The translations under genes were made by a program, and so were the position numbers. Source: Deltaproteobacteria bacterium (lineage in GTDB: Bacteria; Desulfobacterota; SM23-61). Taken from it: a DNA stretch of 8,607 nt. This document shows, one piece after another, positions 6,115 to 8,607 of the stretch. The notes below the pieces were generated by a model, which was not told the DNA's origin, did no database searches, and worked only from the letters and a program-made list of their open reading frames with translations. The stretch lies in assembly GCA_029857975.1 (NCBI GenBank), contig JAOUFX010000083.1, positions 1 through 8,607 on the forward strand. Direction: 5' to 3'. How positions within the stretch are numbered: position 1 is the first letter of the stretch; each line of letters begins with the position of its first letter.

Positions 6115-6311
6115 TTTTGTCCCTCGCTTTCTTTTTTAAAGCGCTGCAAGCGCCTCATAGCTTCGGCCAGTCTTTCCTTGGGATGCGTGAGGGCAATGCG
6201 CAGATAGCCTTCCCCGTGTTTCCCGTACAGGGAGCCCGGAATCATCCATACGCTGGCCTTGTCCAGAACCTGAAAACAGAATTCCCTGAAGGAGCGGTGC
6301 ACAACATCCAT
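6111..6311 (-). pseudogene. 5'-truncated class I/II aminotransferase (C-terminal ~66 residues)
   Basis: The frame ends in TGA at 6113-6111 and encodes only the end of a fold-type I PLP aminotransferase small domain: FREFCFQVLDKASVWMIPGS, LYGKHGEGYLRIALTH, RLAEAMRRLQRF. Over 48 residues it is identical at about 35 positions to the C-terminus of the intact aminotransferase encoded at 6740-7915, so it is a paralogue of that gene. The PLP lysine, the aspartate and the N-terminal domain are missing: the coding similarity starts only ~25-50 bp from the cupin stop codon (6339). The substrate-carboxylate arginine (GEGYLR) is retained. The ATGA overlap with the enolase gene start shows that a full gene once sat directly upstream of it. 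ATG 6311 has only a weak GGAAAG at a long distance, so I call it a remnant, though a short coupling peptide might still be made. Confidence 0.82.
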
Positions 6312-6338
6312 TTAAAACCCATCTTTCCATTTTTCCCG

Positions 6339-6743
6339 CTAAATGCTCTCTTCTTCATACACATTGGCAATGCAGCAAAGAAAGGTCACCGGCTCTTTGT
6401 CGCTTTCATTTTTCATGCTGTGGACTTCCATGGTGGGCATGAAGATAAAATCATTGGGCCCCAGGACCTTTTCTTCAACTACTTGGTCCGTCTTGGAGTC
6501 ATGTTTCATACATTTTACATGTCCGCTAAGGATATACATCGTTTGGTAGTAAAGATGGTTATGGATGGGAATCTCCCCGCTCGGACCTATGGTGAAGAAG
6601 CGAAGGCCGTACTCCGGAGCTCCGTCGGGCCCGGCCTGAGAGAGCCAGCGAATCCATACGTCCCTTACCGGAAGCGGCTGGCCTTTGTAAGGGTACGTGG
6701 CAATCTTTTGATCGGGCTTGTCGTTGACGTTCATTACAATCAT
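6339..6743 (-). CDS. Small single-domain cupin protein
   Basis: A 134-residue protein consisting of one cupin barrel. Motif 1 is G-E-I-P-I-H61-N-H63-LYYQ67-TMYILSG74 and motif 2 is G96-PNDFIFMPTMEVH108-SMKN112. The three histidines that bind the metal are present, but the glutamate normally following H-x-H is glutamine (Q67), so the metal site is 3-His rather than 3-His-1-Glu unless Q67 binds. The start at ATG 6743 is chosen over a longer upstream frame because AAGGAG (6755-6750) lies 6 bases away and the ATG overlaps the aminotransferase stop as ATGA, a sign of translational coupling. Residues upstream of it in that frame do not look like cupin sequence. Small cupins next to catabolic enzymes act as isomerases, dioxygenases or ligand sensors; the context suggests a role in the same pathway as the aminotransferase and enolase-superfamily protein, but the substrate is unknown. 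Confidence 0.87.
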   Translation of the reverse strand: MIVMNVNDKPDQKIATYPYKGQPLPVRDVWIRWLSQAGPDGAPEYGLRFFTIGPSGEIPIHNHLYYQTMYILSGHVKCMKHDSKTDQVVEEKVLGPNDFIFMPTMEVHSMKNESDKEPVTFLCCIANVYEEESI

Positions 6744-7915
6744 GAGAGTCTCCTTTCTGAATAAAAATTCTGCAGGCGCCGTATGGCCTCCTTTAACCTT
6801 TCTACGGAATGGGTAAAGGCAATGCGCAGGTACCCTTCTCCAAACTGTCCATACAGCGATCCGGGGATCATCCATACGTTGGCTTGTTCCAGAGCCTCAA
6901 AACAGAAATTTTGAGAAGTATATCCCTCCGGCACTCTGGCCCAGAGGTAAAAAGTTGCTTTGGGAGGATAGGTCTTCAAACCTATTTTATTGAGGCCTTC
7001 CACCAAAACCTCCCGGCGTTCTTGAAAAATTTGATTCCGTTTTTCCATGAAATCATCGGAACTGTTCAGGGCGTTGATAGCAGCGAGTTGCATGGGGTAG
7101 AACATTCCTCGATCCGAATGGGCCTTAATCCTGGATAGGGCGGCAACCAGGTCCTGGTTCCCTACTACCATTCCGGCTCGCCAGCCGCAGCAGTTGTATG
7201 ATTTAGAAAGCGAGTGGAGCTCTACTCCAACTTCTTTGGCTCCCGGGAATTCTAAAAAACTGACCGGACGGCGGTTATCGAAATAAACTTCCGAGTAGGC
7301 GTTGTCCGATACGACGGTCACATCATAGGCCTTGGCCCAGGAGATGAGTTTTTGATAGAACTCGGGGGGCGCGGTAGCGCCCGTTGGATTATTGGGATAA
7401 TTGACCCAGATCATCTTCGCCTTCTTAGCCACGTCGGTGGGAATCGAATCCAGGTCGGGGAGGAAGTCATTCTCCCCCAGCAAGGAGACCCTTTCCACCT
7501 GCCCACCGACTACCTTAACCCCTGCTGCATAGGAAGGGTAAGAAGGATCGGGGACCAAGGCAACGTCTCCGGAATCCAGCAGACAGAGATGGATCATAAA
7601 GAGGCCATCCGTCGAGCCCAGGAGGGAAAGCACTTCCCGGTTGGGGTCGAGGTCAACACCGAAACGGCGTTTATACCAGCCGGCGATGGCATCTTTCAGC
7701 GGCTGGTGCGGATAGAAGCTCGGGTAATGATGGTAATCGGGATGACCGACCGCTTCTTTCAAGGCCTGGAGGAGAGGCTCGGGGGGGTTGAAATCCGGGT
7801 CTCCTACGCCCAGGTTGACCACATCCCGCCCCTCTTGTTTCATCTTGGCCAAGCGCATATTCATTTCCATCACCAGAAATCCCTTGAGGGGTTCCATCCT
7901 TTTGGCAATTTGCAT
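6740..7915 (-). CDS. PLP-dependent class I/II aminotransferase (LL-diaminopimelate aminotransferase-like subgroup)
   Basis: A complete 391-residue fold-type I aminotransferase. Visible features are NLGVGDPDFNPPEP (34-47), YPSFYPHQPLKDAIAGWY (64-81), NYPNNPTGA (172-180), the PLP-N1 aspartate D204 in VSDNAYSEVYFD, and the Schiff-base lysine K238 in LHSLSKSYNCCGWRAG. The substrate-binding arginine is about R364 in GEGYLRIAFTH. The SLSKSYN-x-x-GWR-x-G form is typical of the DapL/aspartate-aminotransferase-like group, but the cysteine pair after SYN replaces the more common MTG. It would move an amino group between an amino acid and a 2-oxo acid; the linked cupin and enolase genes hint at a dedicated catabolic or modification pathway rather than lysine synthesis. 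ATG 7915 has AAGGGGG 5 bases upstream. The stop overlaps the cupin start (ATGA), so this is the first gene of the minus-strand unit. Confidence 0.92.
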   Translation of the reverse strand: MQIAKRMEPLKGFLVMEMNMRLAKMKQEGRDVVNLGVGDPDFNPPEPLLQALKEAVGHPDYHHYPSFYPHQPLKDAIAGWYKRRFGVDLDPNREVLSLLGSTDGLFMIHLCLLDSGDVALVPDPSYPSYAAGVKVVGGQVERVSLLGENDFLPDLDSIPTDVAKKAKMIWVNYPNNPTGATAPPEFYQKLISWAKAYDVTVVSDNAYSEVYFDNRRPVSFLEFPGAKEVGVELHSLSKSYNCCGWRAGMVVGNQDLVAALSRIKAHSDRGMFYPMQLAAINALNSSDDFMEKRNQIFQERREVLVEGLNKIGLKTYPPKATFYLWARVPEGYTSQNFCFEALEQANVWMIPGSLYGQFGEGYLRIAFTHSVERLKEAIRRLQNFYSERRLS

Positions 7916-8033
7916 CTTTTCCCCCTTGATCTAAAATTTTACAATGACTGAAGTTTAGAGACGATCTGGCTCATATCCATCGGCAGTGCAGCGTAGGAAG
8001 GTTATTTATTTTTCCCTTTAAAGCTTCAAAAAA

Positions 8034-8060
8034 TTTCTACTTTTTTTAACAAGTTGTCAA
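8034..8060 (-). promoter_or_regulatory. Possible promoter for the aminotransferase-cupin-enolase unit
   Basis: On the minus strand there is a consensus -35 TTGACA (8060-8055) followed by TAGAAA (8039-8034) at a short 15-bp spacing inside an AT-rich tract. The -35 is strong but the -10 and spacing are not ideal. The transcript would have a leader of about 110 bases before the ATG at 7915. Confidence 0.3.
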
Positions 8061-8061
8061 G

Positions 8062-8362
8062 AGAATTCTGGATCTTGCCCATCTTCACTTTTAAATTTCC
8101 TCATTATTTTCGAGCCCAGAGAGGCAGGGAAATACTTCGTTTGGCCAAGGAGGCGTCTGTTCATTCCTATACCAGCGCTTAACTTCTACCGTTGCGGCAA
8201 GCTGCGAGATCCCTTTACGCTTTCTTTTAGCGGAAATAAAAGCGCAAGATGGGAGCAAGATATTTCCCGCCGCTTGGCCGGCACTCAGCATTTCCCTGCT
8301 TCTCTTTTGCCCCCCTTTATGAATTTATAACTGAAGTGGCAAAGTCGGCAAGAATTCTGGAT
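8062..8362. repeat. 12-bp direct repeat pair flanking the divergent intergenic region
   Basis: The sequence agaattctggat occurs exactly at 8062-8073 and 8351-8362, both on the plus strand and 277 bases apart; its first eight bases (agaattct) are palindromic. The left copy starts one base beyond the minus-strand TTGACA (8055-8060) and the right copy lies ~19 bases before the plus-strand TTGACA (8381). The position near both candidate -35 boxes would suit a shared regulator, but only two copies exist and chance is possible. Confidence 0.3.
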
Positions 8363-8380
8363 GTACAAAAGGGCTGGCTA

Positions 8381-8409
8381 TTGACAAAAGAACTTAATTG
8401 CCATATCGT
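8381..8409 (+). promoter_or_regulatory. Sigma-70-type promoter for the VOC-family gene
   Basis: The -35 box TTGACA (8381-8386) is consensus, the spacer is 17 bp, and the -10 is TATCGT (8404-8409), matching TATAAT at four of six bases. The transcript would start about 60 bases before the ATG at 8476. Confidence 0.5.
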
Positions 8410-8475
8410 TCGTCAAAGTTTATATGCCAAGCAGTAAGCTTTTTCCATCTTCAAAAATAAAGGGGGCGATTTCCA

Positions 8476-8607
8476 ATGTTTAAAAAAGTGGATCATATTG
8501 CCATCGCGGTGCGCAACCTGGAAGTATCAAAAAAAAGACTGCAAGACCTCTTCGGGGCAAAATTCATTGTCGAGAATGTAAATGCAGAAGGGCAGTATAA
8601 AGTGGCC
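8476..8607 (+). CDS. VOC/glyoxalase-fold family protein, N-terminal part (cut by window end)
   Basis: The first 44 codons are visible and open to the window edge. The beginning, MFKKVDHIAIAVRNLEVSKK, is the first beta-alpha unit of the vicinal-oxygen-chelate fold; the histidine in VDHIAIAV is at the position of the first metal ligand. It is followed by RLQDLFGAKFI, as in methylmalonyl-CoA epimerase-like and related VOC proteins. The start is well supported by AAGGGGG (8460-8466) 9 bases upstream and by the fold beginning right at the methionine. It is divergent from the aminotransferase unit across a 560-bp gap. Methylmalonyl-CoA epimerase is one candidate, but too little is visible to choose among epimerase, dioxygenase or lyase activities. 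Confidence 0.82.
   Translation, partial: MFKKVDHIAIAVRNLEVSKKRLQDLFGAKFIVENVNAEGQYKVA

Larger units (their letters stand above)
7916..8475. other. 560-bp divergent intergenic region
   Basis: This separates the minus-strand aminotransferase unit from the plus-strand VOC gene. Open frames at 8091-8291 (minus) and 8249-8437 (plus) have no recognisable motifs and no good ribosome sites, so I do not call them genes. The region holds candidate promoters in both directions, AT-rich stretches around 8000-8050, and a 12-bp direct repeat, agaattctggat, at 8062-8073 and 8351-8362. Confidence 0.6.

Noticed and set aside
6117..6764. 215-codon plus-strand frame opposite the cupin and aminotransferase remnant
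   Set aside because: The minus strand has clear cupin and aminotransferase motifs; the plus frame shows no family features.
6339..6875. Longer cupin reading frame starting at 6875
   Set aside because: The additional 44 residues lie inside the aminotransferase gene in another frame and do not resemble a cupin; ATG 6743 has a good ribosome site and an ATGA overlap.
8091..8291. 66-codon minus-strand open frame in the divergent gap
   Set aside because: No recognisable motif, no convincing ribosome site, and composition does not look protein-like; left as intergenic.
8249..8437. 62-codon plus-strand open frame upstream of the VOC gene
   Set aside because: No family resemblance, and it overlaps the better-supported promoter for the VOC gene.

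Overview
The window looks like part of the chromosome of an anaerobic bacterium. A deltaproteobacterial/Desulfobacterota-type or similar strict anaerobe would fit. The basis is an EFR1-type flavodoxin/ferredoxin protein, a non-HemE uroporphyrinogen-decarboxylase-family enzyme, purine-rich Shine-Dalgarno sites and a TTG start. No rRNA, tRNA or CRISPR array is visible, so the taxonomic placement is only suggestive.

Layout. (1) Positions 1-396 hold the C-terminal two-helix tail of a membrane-anchored family 2 glycosyltransferase; the rest of that gene is missing. (2) Positions 407-1866 (minus strand) are a clearly AT-rich pair: an ALG5/DPG-synthase-like family 2 glycosyltransferase overlapping an upstream class I SAM methyltransferase. 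This is a small surface-glycan or lipid-linked-sugar module, probably acquired. (3) Positions 1909-2506 are a mobile-element graveyard: the 3' third of an IS1182-type transposase with an in-frame stop, abutting a C-terminal scrap of an XerC/IntI-like tyrosine recombinase. (4) Positions 2854-3663 (plus strand) encode an EFR1-family ferredoxin, preceded by an extended -10 promoter. (5) A roughly 98-bp imperfect inverted repeat at 3686-3783 lies between the convergent EFR1 and URO-D-family genes. (6) Positions 3784-7915 (minus strand) form a catabolic-looking cluster transcribed in the order: PLP aminotransferase, small cupin, truncated second aminotransferase, mandelate-racemase/enolase-superfamily protein, URO-D-family protein. 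ATGA overlaps couple aminotransferase to cupin and aminotransferase remnant to enolase. (7) Positions 7916-8475 are a divergent intergenic region, followed by the first 44 codons of a VOC/glyoxalase-fold protein on the plus strand.

How the genes may work together (inference). The aminotransferase, cupin and enolase-superfamily genes probably act in one small-molecule pathway on an amino/keto acid or hydroxy acid. A formerly tandem second aminotransferase has decayed to its last ~67 codons. The enolase-superfamily protein lacks several of the usual active-site residues, so its chemistry cannot be read from the superfamily norm. The URO-D-family gene has its own candidate promoter and may be regulated separately. 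The most interesting points are the altered enolase active site, the aminotransferase duplication and remnant, the recombinase/transposase chimera, and the palindromic element touching the URO-D-family stop codon. I did not find a convincing defence system or other wholly new system.
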